From NCBI RefSeq assembly GCF_001861355.1, contig NZ_MASN01000036.1, positions 1 to 64,000 on the forward strand: a stretch of DNA of 64,000 nucleotides, given 5' to 3'. Under the pieces are notes generated by a model that saw nothing but the letters and a program-made list of their open reading frames with translations, did no database searches and had not been told where the DNA came from. Source of the stretch: Natrialba sp. SSL1. Lineage in GTDB: Archaea > Halobacteriota > Halobacteria > Halobacteriales > Natrialbaceae. Below are positions 7,901-15,102 of the stretch, piece after piece (the first letter of the stretch is position 1; each line of letters begins with the position of its first letter). The translations under genes were made by a program, and so were the position numbers.

Positions 7901-9633
7901 TCGAGATCGGTGCGGAGGACGACTTCGAGGGGGTCGAAGATGGTGAGGGCACCATCACAGTCGGTGTGCCGGATTACGGCACGTTCGGGACCTACATCTC
8001 CGGCATCAGCTCGGACGAGGCGATTCCGTTCGCCAGTATCGACCATCCGAATCCGCAGGGTCAGGAGTGCAACGAGGACGCACGGCCCGACGAGCCGTCG
8101 ATCTCCGTTGCGGAGACGGAGCCGGGTGAGCCCACTGGCGACGACGGCGAGTGGGCGTGGGGCGAGGACACCATCGACGTGACGTTCAGCTCCGAGAATC
8201 CGAACGAAGAAGCACTGCCCGGCGTGAGCGAGTTCGTCGCGGGAACGACCGAGGACGAACCAATTGGCGGGCTCGAGCCCGGCAACCAGACGTTCACCGT
8301 CGAGTGGACGCCCGTAGACGAGGACGAGCAGCTCGTCTGGGAGTTCGGCCTCGTTCCGTTCGGCTACGAGGAGGCGCTGATCGCCGAGACGGATCCCGCT
8401 GGCGAAGTCGTCGACATCCCCGAGCCGGACGACCCTGCCACTTTCGAGGTCGACATCACCGACACCAACTCGCCGGTCACACAGGGTGACGCCCTCGAGG
8501 TCGAGGCGTTCGTCGAAAACGTCGGCGACGAACCCGGCGAACAGGAGATTCAACTCGCACTCGACGACACCGCAGTCGACACGGAGACACTCGAACTCGG
8601 CACGAACCCGACCGAGACGATCACGCTCGAAGCGGACACCACCGAGTTCGAGCCCGGCGAGTACACCGCGACGGTCGAAAGCGAGAACGACACCGACGAG
8701 ACGCCGGTCACGATCGAGGAGCCAGCCGATCCCGCCGAGTTCGCCGTCGAAATCACCGGTACGAACTCGCCCGTCGAACAGGGCGACGAACTCGAGGTCG
8801 AGGCGCTTATCGAGAACGTCGGCGACGAGGCCGGCGAGCAGGCACTCGAGTTCACCCTCGGCGAAACGGTGGTCGACTCGGAGGCAGTGGCACTCGAGTC
8901 CGGCGCGAGCGAGACGGTTGCGTTCAGTACGCCGACCGACGAGTTGGCACCCGGCGAGTACACGGCGGTAGTCGCGAGCGAGAACGAGAGCGACGAGACG
9001 ATCGTGACGGTGACCGAGCCGGCAGCCGCGGAGTTCTCGCTGGTCGATGTCTCAGCGCCACCCACTGACGTGGCCGGCCAGCAGACGACCGTCGTCGCGA
9101 CGATTATGAATACGGGCGACGACGGTGGCACGCAGACGGTCACGTACAGCGTGGACGGATCAGTGATCGAAGAGCGAACCATTTCGCTCGAGCCGGGTGA
9201 CACGACGGTCGAGCAGTTCACGCCGACGGTGCCGGAGGGCGAGTCGACGCATACGATTGCAACCGAGGATGCGGAGCAGACGGTGACGATCGAGGGGCTT
9301 GCAGTGCTCCCGGATGAAGCGCCAGACGAGGAGTCCCCCGAGGAGGAGCAGCCAGACGAAACGCCGGACGAACCGGAACCTGACGGCGACTCACCGGATA
9401 ACGGCTCGCCGAGCGAAGAGACACCCACGGAGTCGCCAGTGAACGGAGACCAGACCGGCGATCAAGATCAGAACGGAGCCGAGACTGACGGAGCTGACAG
9501 CGAGGGAGACACCGGTGACGTCACTGCTGACGAAGACGGTGACCTCGCTGGCGATGGACCCGACGATGTCGATGAAGACGACGGAACCGCAGACTCAAAT
9601 GCCGCCTCAGTTGCCGAATTTGGACTGCTGTAG
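4990..9633 (+). CDS. Giant surface-type protein: Gln-rich 23-residue repeats, DUF7282-like and CARDB-like domains
   Basis: A 1547-residue acidic protein. An Arg-rich N-terminus is followed by one hydrophobic helix (about 13-34), a signal anchor. Residues 177-585 hold a block of Gln-rich repeats of mostly 23 residues, each with a VxVxQ(I/L)Q half and an AAxGAxxGAL half. Residues about 597-710 resemble the haloarchaeal DUF7282 domain (SLSFPDQNTTGE, EGGFVAVYD, GVSGYLEPG), with two weaker related copies to about 910. Three CARDB-like Ig-type domains follow (starting near 1150, 1242 and 1340; N-x-G-D repeats). The tail from about 1440 is Asp/Glu/Pro-rich with no PGF-CTERM or second membrane helix. 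The protein is probably anchored at the N-terminus and displayed outside the cell. Adhesion or matrix function is inference. Single-gene unit; no named family covers the repeat block to my knowledge. Confidence 0.85.
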   Translation: MTRRHRLGPRTRGALIVALVAGVLVTSLIALPLLNGGLSGLGDDSTQSNQYGEQTEASPPVAAAGETGMATPGEMGANTAPLAPLEYPSPVQVRSPAPAQADAAAGGEGVTDGAAMGDTETNAESPAQAQAQTLQEHEDAVEAGVDQGIELVQAQGVEVSQEQRAAAVEAASESAAQHQEAEVEQVQEATAGAVHGTLIQEQRVNVTQIQHAVGGATDGALAQHQTATASQLQSATWGATHGAIAQEQRVTVEQLQVATFGAAAGAASEAAEYEVDEQPKIQEAAQGAAYGVLTQYQKLTAEQRQTVTIEHVQHAAAGAASGALEGSSELALEQEQQIDIEMEQRQAVTIKEIQTAAKGAAKGALVQKQTVTVEQTQSAAWGASAGALKQVQSVHVEQVQQITTPKIEEAAKGAATGAITQSQEATVEQIQAAADGGAQGVLVQRQDVSVTQIQSAATGASKGAVASAIQYQVVEIEQIQSVAFGAGEGAVIQKQVVDITQVQHLAMGSAEGALAQHQEATVTQLQVAASTASQETARAIQYQRISVTQLQLLTAETAADATGYAVDQGIDDGAQLVQYVEIELVQRIELIDELEGTASLSFPDQNTTGETVEIASVDLSEGGFVAVYDDTTAALDPEDVIGVSGYLEPGEHGDVEIELEEPLEDDRSLVAAVHHDTTDDETFRYVERDGGDDEPYVTEGGAPVLDMAFVTVDPDEPDEPEADLSVSDQSGDGETLVVDEASATVDYVVSAVYDDQRVDSDTIEAGETVSELELDLDPPIESDGPVSVAVHAAADDEVLASDTIEYTLDDPFDPDSTLSVSDQTGDGTSVTIDEANASVEYALTVTDGDGDGDGDQLTETEPFAAGEGIENESIDLETPLAENALLDVSLVATEENQTLETASLEYTVDEEFQVEFVGCTRAEVTGSFEEGETVAASTGFYDGAGFGNTIIEDFVTVGDQVEAPFTGTIVFEIGAEDDFEGVEDGEGTITVGVPDYGTFGTYISGISSDEAIPFASIDHPNPQGQECNEDARPDEPSISVAETEPGEPTGDDGEWAWGEDTIDVTFSSENPNEEALPGVSEFVAGTTEDEPIGGLEPGNQTFTVEWTPVDEDEQLVWEFGLVPFGYEEALIAETDPAGEVVDIPEPDDPATFEVDITDTNSPVTQGDALEVEAFVENVGDEPGEQEIQLALDDTAVDTETLELGTNPTETITLEADTTEFEPGEYTATVESENDTDETPVTIEEPADPAEFAVEITGTNSPVEQGDELEVEALIENVGDEAGEQALEFTLGETVVDSEAVALESGASETVAFSTPTDELAPGEYTAVVASENESDETIVTVTEPAAAEFSLVDVSAPPTDVAGQQTTVVATIMNTGDDGGTQTVTYSVDGSVIEERTISLEPGDTTVEQFTPTVPEGESTHTIATEDAEQTVTIEGLAVLPDEAPDEESPEEEQPDETPDEPEPDGDSPDNGSPSEETPTESPVNGDQTGDQDQNGAETDGADSEGDTGDVTADEDGDLAGDGPDDVDEDDGTADSNAASVAEFGLL
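5518..6744 (+). repeat. 69-bp (23-codon) in-gene repeat array
   Basis: About 13-14 diverged units in the coding frame. Clean 23-residue units start at residues 177, 200, 223, 246, 367, 421 and 493. Others carry insertions, for example AASEAAEYEVDEQPKIQEAA after 265. Each unit starts QxQ. Gln and Ala dominate, Cys is absent, and the units differ enough in DNA sequence to argue for an old array under protein-level selection. Confidence 0.85.
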
Positions 9634-9639
9634 CGGTGA

Positions 9640-10221
9640 CAGCGTGACAGTAGACTGTTCTGTTGAATAGCAATCAGTCACTGCGTCAGTCCGTTGATGT
9701 ACACTGGGAACACCCGTTCGCGAGCAGGAACTACCCTTCCCCTGACTGGGATCGTACTCCCCCGGATGAAATGAATACGAGATCGTTTCCACAGTAAAGA
9801 CCTTCGCGTCGATGGCGTCGGCGGTTTCGGCGGTCTTCGAGGCAGTGTGGATGCGTACAGCTGAGAAATCCGCGTTCATCTGGTTCTCCATCGTCCGCTG
9901 GATCGACCGCTCGAGGGGCAGACCGCCGTTCCCGAGCACCTAGTTGGGCTCCTCGTCTTGGGTGGTGTCGGTGCGGTCCAGTGCCCGCTTGATGTGGTTC
10001 TCCTGGCCAAAAACGCCGCCGTCGTCTCGGTTAGGCACGAGGTCGTGGGGATCGTAGGCGAGTTTCGAGCCGTGTAGACTCGTCTGGACCTCACGACCAC
10101 CGGAGTACCGAACCCCGGGTTCGGTCCGCTGGCGTGAGATCACCTCTCGCACTGATTTGGGTACGACCGCAACTCTCGCCCGCGGGGGATTTTGGTTCAA
10201 TCTGTCGCAAGAAGACACCAT
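9640..10221 (-). pseudogene. Decayed DUF4157 (eCIS core domain) gene copy
   Basis: Read on the minus strand, fragments align with the intact gene at 11189-12472. IKRALDRTDTTQDEEPN (ending at 9943) corresponds to IQRALEGTDTTRDEVPN. After an in-frame TAG (9940-9942), LGNGGLPLERSIQRTMENQM and HTASKTAETADAIDAKVF correspond to LGQGGEPLDGPIQRALEERM and HTGGNASQAAEAIDAKAF. The copy reaches GEYDPSQG, then shifts frame, and the zinc-site HELAH is replaced by a degenerate sequence. The C-terminal part is missing. It lies just downstream of the intact pair in the same orientation, indicating an ancient tandem duplication or a residual cargo gene. Confidence 0.78.
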
Positions 10222-10244
10222 GGATCGGTCACTGGAAAACCGGC

Positions 10245-11189
10245 TTACGAACGGGTCGGACGCCAGTTCGATGGTGATTCGGAGAAGAGATAGTACGTGT
10301 CGTACATGTCGTTAATCTGTTTCTTAACGGTCCCTCGATACGTACCAAAGCCCTGGTGCTGGAACGCTTTCGGCGACCCTTCGCCCATCATCAGGAATCG
10401 ATCGCGAACCTGTGCGCTCAGATTCGTCACCAGCAGGAGTTTGAACAGGTCGAACTGCTCGAGATTCAACGGCGGGAGTTCAATCCGCGCATCCGGTTCT
10501 CGATCCAACGGTGCGTCTGGCTCCGTCGTTTGCTCGGAAAATCCGTCAGTGTGAAGGGTGTGCATTTTAGAGACGGCTTCGAGTTCAAACGACGGCAGTT
10601 TGGTCTCCAATCGGTCCTCGTGATCGAACAGAGAGAGTATCTGGTGCTCGAGGTCGTCCGATTCGTCGAAGACTGCGCCCAGATCTGTTCGGATCTCCGT
10701 CGCGAGGTCGTTGTACTGCTCGGCCAGCGGCGGGTCGACAGCAAGTGGATCGGGTGAGAGATAGAGGTCTTTGCGGTAGACGAACACGTCGTCTGAACGG
10801 GCGTCCTCGAACGGCAGTTCAAGCGCCGAATCGTCGGAGTGGCTCTCGAGTTGGCTCTCGAGGTCGCCAAAGTGTTCCTCGACAGCGTCGCCAGAGAGTG
10901 CCGACACCGCAATCATCGCCGCGACCAAACAGTCCGGATTCTCGTGGCGCGGCATCGTCTCGTAGCCCCGCTCGCGGTAGACGTGCCACTTGGCGTACCG
11001 GCGTGCCTGCCGGATGTGCTCATTTTCTTCCTGCGTGCGATCGTTCGGGTGGTCTGGGTAATCGGGTGCTTGGTGGTATACGATTTCTCCGTTATCCTTC
11101 GAGAACGATATTTCGTGTTTCACTCCAACATTGTCAATAACATCAACACCTACACCGTCATCATTTTCACCAATGATTTCACCTCGCAT
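10245..11189 (-). CDS. Haloarchaeal protein of unknown function paired with the DUF4157 gene
   Basis: A 314-residue acidic soluble protein without signal peptide or membrane helix. The N-terminus (MRGEIIGENDDGVGVDVIDN, then HEISFSKDNGEIVYH) looks like a small beta-rich domain. It is followed by ARRYAKWHVYRERGYET and a mostly helical, Asp/Glu-rich body. I do not recognise a catalytic motif. From memory, similar proteins occur beside DUF4157 genes in haloarchaea, but I cannot verify this here. The start ATG shares one base with the stop of the upstream DUF4157 gene (TGATG), so the two should be co-translated. Possible roles are immunity partner, loading chaperone or second cargo. Confidence 0.6.
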   Translation of the reverse strand: MRGEIIGENDDGVGVDVIDNVGVKHEISFSKDNGEIVYHQAPDYPDHPNDRTQEENEHIRQARRYAKWHVYRERGYETMPRHENPDCLVAAMIAVSALSGDAVEEHFGDLESQLESHSDDSALELPFEDARSDDVFVYRKDLYLSPDPLAVDPPLAEQYNDLATEIRTDLGAVFDESDDLEHQILSLFDHEDRLETKLPSFELEAVSKMHTLHTDGFSEQTTEPDAPLDREPDARIELPPLNLEQFDLFKLLLVTNLSAQVRDRFLMMGEGSPKAFQHQGFGTYRGTVKKQINDMYDTYYLFSESPSNWRPTRS

Positions 11190-12472
11190 CAGTCACCACC
11201 TCTGACGCCAGTTGGGTCGTCACCCTCATTGATGAGATAACCATCCTCTTCGAGTTCTTTGGTGAGCTTCTTAAATCGTTCTTCGATATCGCCATCTAAG
11301 CTCCCAAACCGATTTTTGAGGCCTGCAATACCGAGTCCAGTGGCTAGCCCTGCAAGCGGACTGAGCACCACTCCCAACACCGTCGAGCCTACAGGCGTCC
11401 CGTAGTCGACCCATTCGCCGGTGTCGATACCCTGTTGGAGTTTCTGGCGCTGGTCGTCAGTCAGCGCGACATCCTCGAGTCTGTCCTCCAATTTCTCGTT
11501 GAGTTGTTGCAATTGGTCTCCGACTTCGTGTTCGATTCTGTCGACCAGCCCTTGGACTGTGCTCTGGTCGTCGACGGCATCTCTGGCCGACTCCGCTTCT
11601 GCGTAGAACTCGTTGATAATCTCTTTGAGGTAGGCAATGCGATTTGCGTTCTGGTTCTGGCGGAAGTCACTGATCCCGTCCTCGTCTTCGTTTTCGAGTT
11701 CCAGCATTGCCAGCGTCTCCAGCGCATCGCCTTTTGCTGCCCGCTGGATGTGGACGTCGGTTCCTAATCGATTGACAGTCAGTGGCTCCTCGCCAGACAA
11801 TGCCTCCTTGGCAGCCTGATCTGCCGCGCGCTCTAACTGCGGATCCGGATCGATCTCGAGATCGGCCCCTTCCTGAGGCATCATGCTGATCGTCGCACCG
11901 CCATTCTGCTGTTTGACGTGCGCCAGCTCGTGGGCCAACAGATGCTGGCCCTCCGGACTTTCAGTATCGTACTCACCGGCGTTGAACACGATATCGTTCC
12001 CGCACGTGAACGCCTTCGCGTCGATCGCCTCCGCTGCCTGCGAGGCATTCCCGCCCGTGTGAACCCGCACGTTCGAGAAGTCCGCGTCCATGCGCTCCTC
12101 GAGTGCCCGTTGAATCGGGCCGTCTAACGGCTCCCCTCCCTGGCCGAGCACGTCGAGGACAGTGTTGGGTACCTCGTCCCGCGTGGTGTCGGTGCCCTCG
12201 AGTGCACGTTGAATCTGCGCGTCCGGACCAGTCGGGAGTGGTTCGAAGTCGGGCGTGTTCGACCCGGCCATCGCATCGAACCCCTCTGGTTGGCCGGTTA
12301 GGGCGTTGATATCGTTGCCGATCCCCTGATCGACTACCGCGGTTCCGGTCAGTGGGCCGCCCGTCTTCGATCGAGTCGAACTCGAGGAGTGACGCTTTGT
12401 CTGTGACTCCGATTCAGACTCGTCGGCGTCGGTCGACTTCAATGCTCGTTTGCGTGTCCGCTTCCGTCCCAT
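11189..12472 (-). CDS. DUF4157 (eCIS core domain) protein, possible injection-system cargo
   Basis: A 427-residue protein. A basic, Ser-rich, disordered N-terminus (1-40) precedes the DUF4157 domain (about 103-195). That domain has the characteristic PLDGPIQRALEERMDADFSNV and VRVHTG motifs, AIDAKAFTCGNDIVF, and the zinc-protease-like HELAH at 181-185. A helical, coiled-coil-prone region follows (about 270-345), and then a Gly/Val/Leu-rich hydrophobic stretch (359-384) able to enter a membrane. DUF4157 is known as the domain most linked with extracellular contractile injection system cargo. No sheath, tube or baseplate gene lies in this window. It forms an overlapping pair with the gene at 10245-11189. 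The start ATG at 12472 is the only good one. Confidence 0.82.
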   Translation of the reverse strand: MGRKRTRKRALKSTDADESESESQTKRHSSSSTRSKTGGPLTGTAVVDQGIGNDINALTGQPEGFDAMAGSNTPDFEPLPTGPDAQIQRALEGTDTTRDEVPNTVLDVLGQGGEPLDGPIQRALEERMDADFSNVRVHTGGNASQAAEAIDAKAFTCGNDIVFNAGEYDTESPEGQHLLAHELAHVKQQNGGATISMMPQEGADLEIDPDPQLERAADQAAKEALSGEEPLTVNRLGTDVHIQRAAKGDALETLAMLELENEDEDGISDFRQNQNANRIAYLKEIINEFYAEAESARDAVDDQSTVQGLVDRIEHEVGDQLQQLNEKLEDRLEDVALTDDQRQKLQQGIDTGEWVDYGTPVGSTVLGVVLSPLAGLATGLGIAGLKNRFGSLDGDIEERFKKLTKELEEDGYLINEGDDPTGVRGGD

Positions 12473-12857
12473 CTACCGACTCACCGCGTTTGTGGTCGTG
12501 AGTTCCCGGCGTTGAGAACCAGTCCAGCGACTCATTTTGTTAGAATTGAATTCAATGGTGCTTAATAGTTACTCAGGAGATTTTGGAATAGAAGTCTGCA
12601 CCTCGGCTGAGGACTGGGGCCACATACGCCGTTTACTCGAGTACACCCACAGCTACAGCAAGCCAGTACCAAGGGTCGGACAGTGGCGAATCTATCTCGA
12701 CAGCGGTTTCTCCAGAGAATGCAGGGTGAACGCTCGGGATCGTTCGGAGAACGGTTCGTCTCTGCGGAACAGCATCACATCCGGTCTGCTGAAACGGTTT
12801 AGCGGAGTAACCGCGAGTCGTCCAAGGTACTCCGGAAATGACTTCCAGCAGTCCGTC
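12473..12857. other. Promoter region of the DUF4157 gene and gene-free spacer
   Basis: On the minus strand CTATTAAG (12562-12569) is a TATA-like element, giving a leader of roughly 65 nt. The palindrome ATTGAATTCAAT (12545-12556) lies between it and the start, a plausible operator. A plus-strand frame (12537-13181) runs across this spacer but overlaps the next gene antisense and has no protein-like features. Confidence 0.45.
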
Positions 12858-13154
12858 TCAGTGCTGGTGACCGGTCGCCTCGCCGAACGTGACGCCGAAG
12901 CGCTCCTCGAAGAGATCCATGATGCGCGCTTCCTGCGCCTCGAGGTCCTCGTCGGACTCCTGACCGTGGTGGACGATGTGATGAGCGCGGCTGGCGAGAG
13001 AAAGCAGCGTCACGTCGCCGACGGTTTCGGCTGCGGTCTGGTCGCCCTCGGCGACGAGGTCGAGGAGGCCGGTCGGAACCGTTACCTCGTCCGTGGTGTC
13101 GTCGTCGGCGTTGATCGAGATGGTCGTCGTTTCGACGTCGTTGGAATCTGCCAT
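12858..13154 (-). CDS. Small conserved haloarchaeal protein (DUF7545-like)
   Basis: A 98-residue acidic protein. The start was set at the ATG at 13154 (MADSNDVETTTISINADDDT) because the upstream extension is Ser/Arg-rich and atypical. The centre reads EVTVPTGLLDLVAEGDQTAA, then SLASRAHHIVHHGQESDEDLEAQE, with a His-containing helix, and the C-terminus is FEERFGVTFGEATGHQH. It resembles a short haloarchaeal family I associate with DUF7545; function unknown. It is divergent from the small gene at 13279, and the two share a 124-nt promoter region. Confidence 0.65.
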   Translation of the reverse strand: MADSNDVETTTISINADDDTTDEVTVPTGLLDLVAEGDQTAAETVGDVTLLSLASRAHHIVHHGQESDEDLEAQEARIMDLFEERFGVTFGEATGHQH

Positions 13155-13278
13155 ACCACTACGGTCGTGGAGCGTGCCTAAAGGTGCTGTGGGTTTCGGT
13201 GCCGTCTGAGGGGCCGACACGACTATCCGACCGCTAGCCGCCCGCGAGCTTTTATCCCTCAATGTTGTGTGTATACAC

Positions 13279-13422
13279 ATGCCACAGATAGAGCTAGACG
13301 AGGAAACGATCGAACGACTCGACGGCATTCGCATCGAAGACGAGTCCTACGACGAACTGGTGATGGAACTGATCAACATCTACGAGGCCAGCGAGTTGAC
13401 GCTGTTTCACGCGGGCGATTGA
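13279..13422 (+). CDS. 47-residue DUF7557-like small protein
   Basis: A short protein, MPQIELDEETIERLDGIRIE followed by DESYDELVMELINIYEASEL and a TLFHAGD end. The N-terminus resembles a ribbon-helix-helix antitoxin half (beta strand then helix), as in the haloarchaeal DUF7557 family. No toxin gene is adjacent, so a toxin-antitoxin role is not supported. A TATA-like motif (TTTTATCC, about 13250-13257) lies 25-30 nt upstream of the ATG, consistent with a leaderless mRNA. It is encoded on the opposite strand to, and divergent from, the DUF7545-like gene. Confidence 0.68.
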   Translation: MPQIELDEETIERLDGIRIEDESYDELVMELINIYEASELTLFHAGD

Positions 13423-13492
13423 GCGTTGGTACTCACCGTCCGACAGTTGGGAGAAGCAACGGTCTGGGACAGACCGTCCCGTCGTGACCCGG

Positions 13493-13987
13493 TCAGTTCG
13501 CTGCGTCAGCCTCGTCGTCGGCCGTCTCGGCCGCAGCAGCCTCACGAACCGACTCCCAGCGACCGCTCGACTCGAGATGCGTCTGTAACTCGTCCGCGTA
13601 CTCCTGAGTGAGCTGTTCAGCCGCCTCGCGCTGTTCCTCGTGGTCGTTTCCACCGCCACCCATGCCGAGTGCGCCCTTGATGGAGTCGACGAGGCCGCCG
13701 GAGCCGCCGGAACCCGAACTACCGCCTGCGCCGCCCGCACCCCCCATCGCACCCATGCCCGCGTCGACGTTCTCGAGTTCGGGGATGATCTGCTCGAGTT
13801 TCGACGTATCTGCGACCAGTTGCGCCTGCTCCGGTTCGTCGGCGTCTTCGATCTTGAACTCCGTCGCAGTCATGATCAGACTCCACTGCTGGTTCGAGAA
13901 CTGCGAACTCGCGACTCGCGAGGAGAACTCCTGATCGACGGTCATCCGCTCGCCGACGATCTGGTCCGTCCACGATGACTTGCTCAT
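13493..13987 (-). CDS. DUF5799 family protein
   Basis: A 164-residue haloarchaeal protein beginning MSKSSWTDQIVGERMTVDQE, then FSNQQWSLIMTATEFKIEDA, the hallmark of DUF5799. The first 90 residues form a compact domain, followed by a Gly/Ser-rich linker (about 95-120) and an acidic, Ala-rich helical tail. No signal peptide or membrane helix. Function is not established. The start was chosen at 13987 because the family begins with MSK; the in-frame extension to 14050 is atypical. Monocistronic, with the carbonic anhydrase-like gene upstream in the same orientation, 106 nt away. Confidence 0.78.
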   Translation of the reverse strand: MSKSSWTDQIVGERMTVDQEFSSRVASSQFSNQQWSLIMTATEFKIEDADEPEQAQLVADTSKLEQIIPELENVDAGMGAMGGAGGAGGSSGSGGSGGLVDSIKGALGMGGGGNDHEEQREAAEQLTQEYADELQTHLESSGRWESVREAAAAETADDEADAAN

Positions 13988-14093
13988 GCGCGTGGCTTCG
14001 GCTGGTGGCTGTATCAGCGTTTCCCTCGTTGTCCCTCGAAACGCCCCCAAAAACTCTCGACGGGCGCACTCAAGTTCGATCCCTACCAGCCAT

Positions 14094-14594
14094 TCACTCG
14101 AGTCGGGTCGACGTCTCGGCGTGACGCTGCGAGAGTTCGACGTACCGATCTGCGGTTCCCGCGAGGCGCGCGTCGTCGATTTCGGTCTTGGGCTCCGCAG
14201 GTGTGCCGACGACCAGCGTCGAGGGTGGGACCTCCGTTCCCTCGGTGACGACGCTGCCGGCGGCGACGACAGCTCCCTCGCCGATGTGAGCGCCGTCGAG
14301 GACCACCGCGTTCATGCCGACCAGCGCGCCCTCGGCGACGGTGGCGTTGTGGACGATGGCGCTGTGACCGACCGTCGCGCCGGACTCGAGCGTCGCGTGC
14401 TCGTGGAGGACGGCGTTGTCCTGGACGTTGGCTCGCTCGCCGACGACGATCGTGCCGTGATCGCCGCGGAGGGTGGTGTTCGGCCAGACGCTTGCCTCGG
14501 ATTCGATTCGGACGTCGCCGATGACGACGGCGGCGTTATCGACGTACGCGGAGTCGGCGACCTGGGGTTCGGTTCCGTCGAACGACCGTAACAT
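14094..14594 (-). CDS. Gamma-type carbonic anhydrase family protein
   Basis: A 166-residue left-handed beta-helix protein with many hexapeptide repeats ([LIV]-G-x-x-A-x, for example VIGDVR, VVGERA, TVGHSA, LVGMNA, VVAAGS). Candidate zinc ligands are H64 or H66 in NAVLHEH and H77/H82 in VGHSAIVH, matching the three-His pattern of the gamma class with its five-residue spacing. Length fits YrdA/PaaY/CamH-like members rather than the longer Cam. It probably forms a trimer that hydrates CO2, although many members have no proven activity. The start ATG at 14594 is followed by the usual LRSFDG. Confidence 0.88.
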   Translation of the reverse strand: MLRSFDGTEPQVADSAYVDNAAVVIGDVRIESEASVWPNTTLRGDHGTIVVGERANVQDNAVLHEHATLESGATVGHSAIVHNATVAEGALVGMNAVVLDGAHIGEGAVVAAGSVVTEGTEVPPSTLVVGTPAEPKTEIDDARLAGTADRYVELSQRHAETSTRLE

Positions 14595-14803
14595 GGCTGG
14601 TGCTGTCTCGCGAGCGGTATTGAATGTGTCTTCCTCTCACGGTCTCCAACACAATTTGGCACTACGGCTAATACACAAGCGCCGGAATGTGTGAGTACAG
14701 CGGGCGAGTTGGCTTCCCCGGCCGGCGTTCCGCTGACGTGTCATCCACCATCCGACTCCACCATCCACATCACATCCACCCCTACCCACCGGGTCCACTT
14801 CCA

Positions 14804-14820
14804 CCCACCCCACCCACCCC
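14804..14820 (-). repeat. G-quadruplex motif (minus strand)
   Basis: The plus strand has C-runs of 3, 4, 3 and 4 separated by single A residues. The minus strand therefore carries four G-runs with single-T loops, the most favourable geometry for a parallel G-quadruplex; the plus strand could form an i-motif. Confidence 0.6.
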
Positions 14821-14914
14821 ACTTTCAGCCATCCACTGGAACCAGGGTGTTCCCCCACTGCACCCGACGGTTCCACTCCACTTCCACCCCACCACCCACC
14901 TTTCCACCCCGGCA

Positions 14915-14945
14915 CCGCTCACCACTGCGGTGAGCGGGCTTTTCG
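14915..14945 (+). terminator. Hairpin with T-run
   Basis: CCGCTCACC and GGTGAGCGG form a 9-bp stem (loop ACTGC, 14915-14937), followed by GCTTTT. The shape is that of an intrinsic terminator on the plus strand, although no plus-strand protein gene lies upstream. Confidence 0.45.
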
Positions 14946-15067
14946 ATTCAGCGTGATAGCTCTCTGTGAGAGCTACTGCCCCGTTCGAACTGACACCACT
15001 GAGCGCCGCTCTCAGCAAAACGCCGCTCCCTCGGAACAACACTCTCTACAGAGAAAACAAGGCGAGT

Positions 15068-15089
15068 GCCTCGGGGCTTGACCCCGAGG
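15068..15089. repeat. Left-end subterminal hairpin of the IS element
   Basis: Arms CCTCGGGG and CCCCGAGG with a CTTGA loop, identical to the hairpin at 17048-17070. Probable TnpA recognition site at the left end, 14 nt beyond the tnpA stop codon. Confidence 0.7.
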
Positions 15090-15102
15090 GTGAAGCCGAC
15101 AC

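Larger units (their letters stand above)
14595..15039. other. Gene-free CCACC-rich region between the carbonic anhydrase gene and the IS element
   Basis: No gene is supported. From about 14740 to 14905 the plus strand is extremely pyrimidine-rich with repeated CCACC/CCATCC words. An inverted repeat CAGCGG...CCGCTG spans 14698-14735, and CTAATACA near 14669 could be a TATA element. Together with the hairpin terminator at 14915-14945 this may mark a short non-coding transcript on the plus strand. Confidence 0.4.

Noticed and set aside
12537-13181. 214-codon plus-strand frame across a spacer and antisense to the DUF7545-like gene
   Set aside because: No protein features; the minus-strand gene has a conserved sequence and good start.
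14687-14956. His/Pro-rich frames in the CCACC tract
   Set aside because: Generated by the pyrimidine repeat; no conserved feature and mutually overlapping frames.
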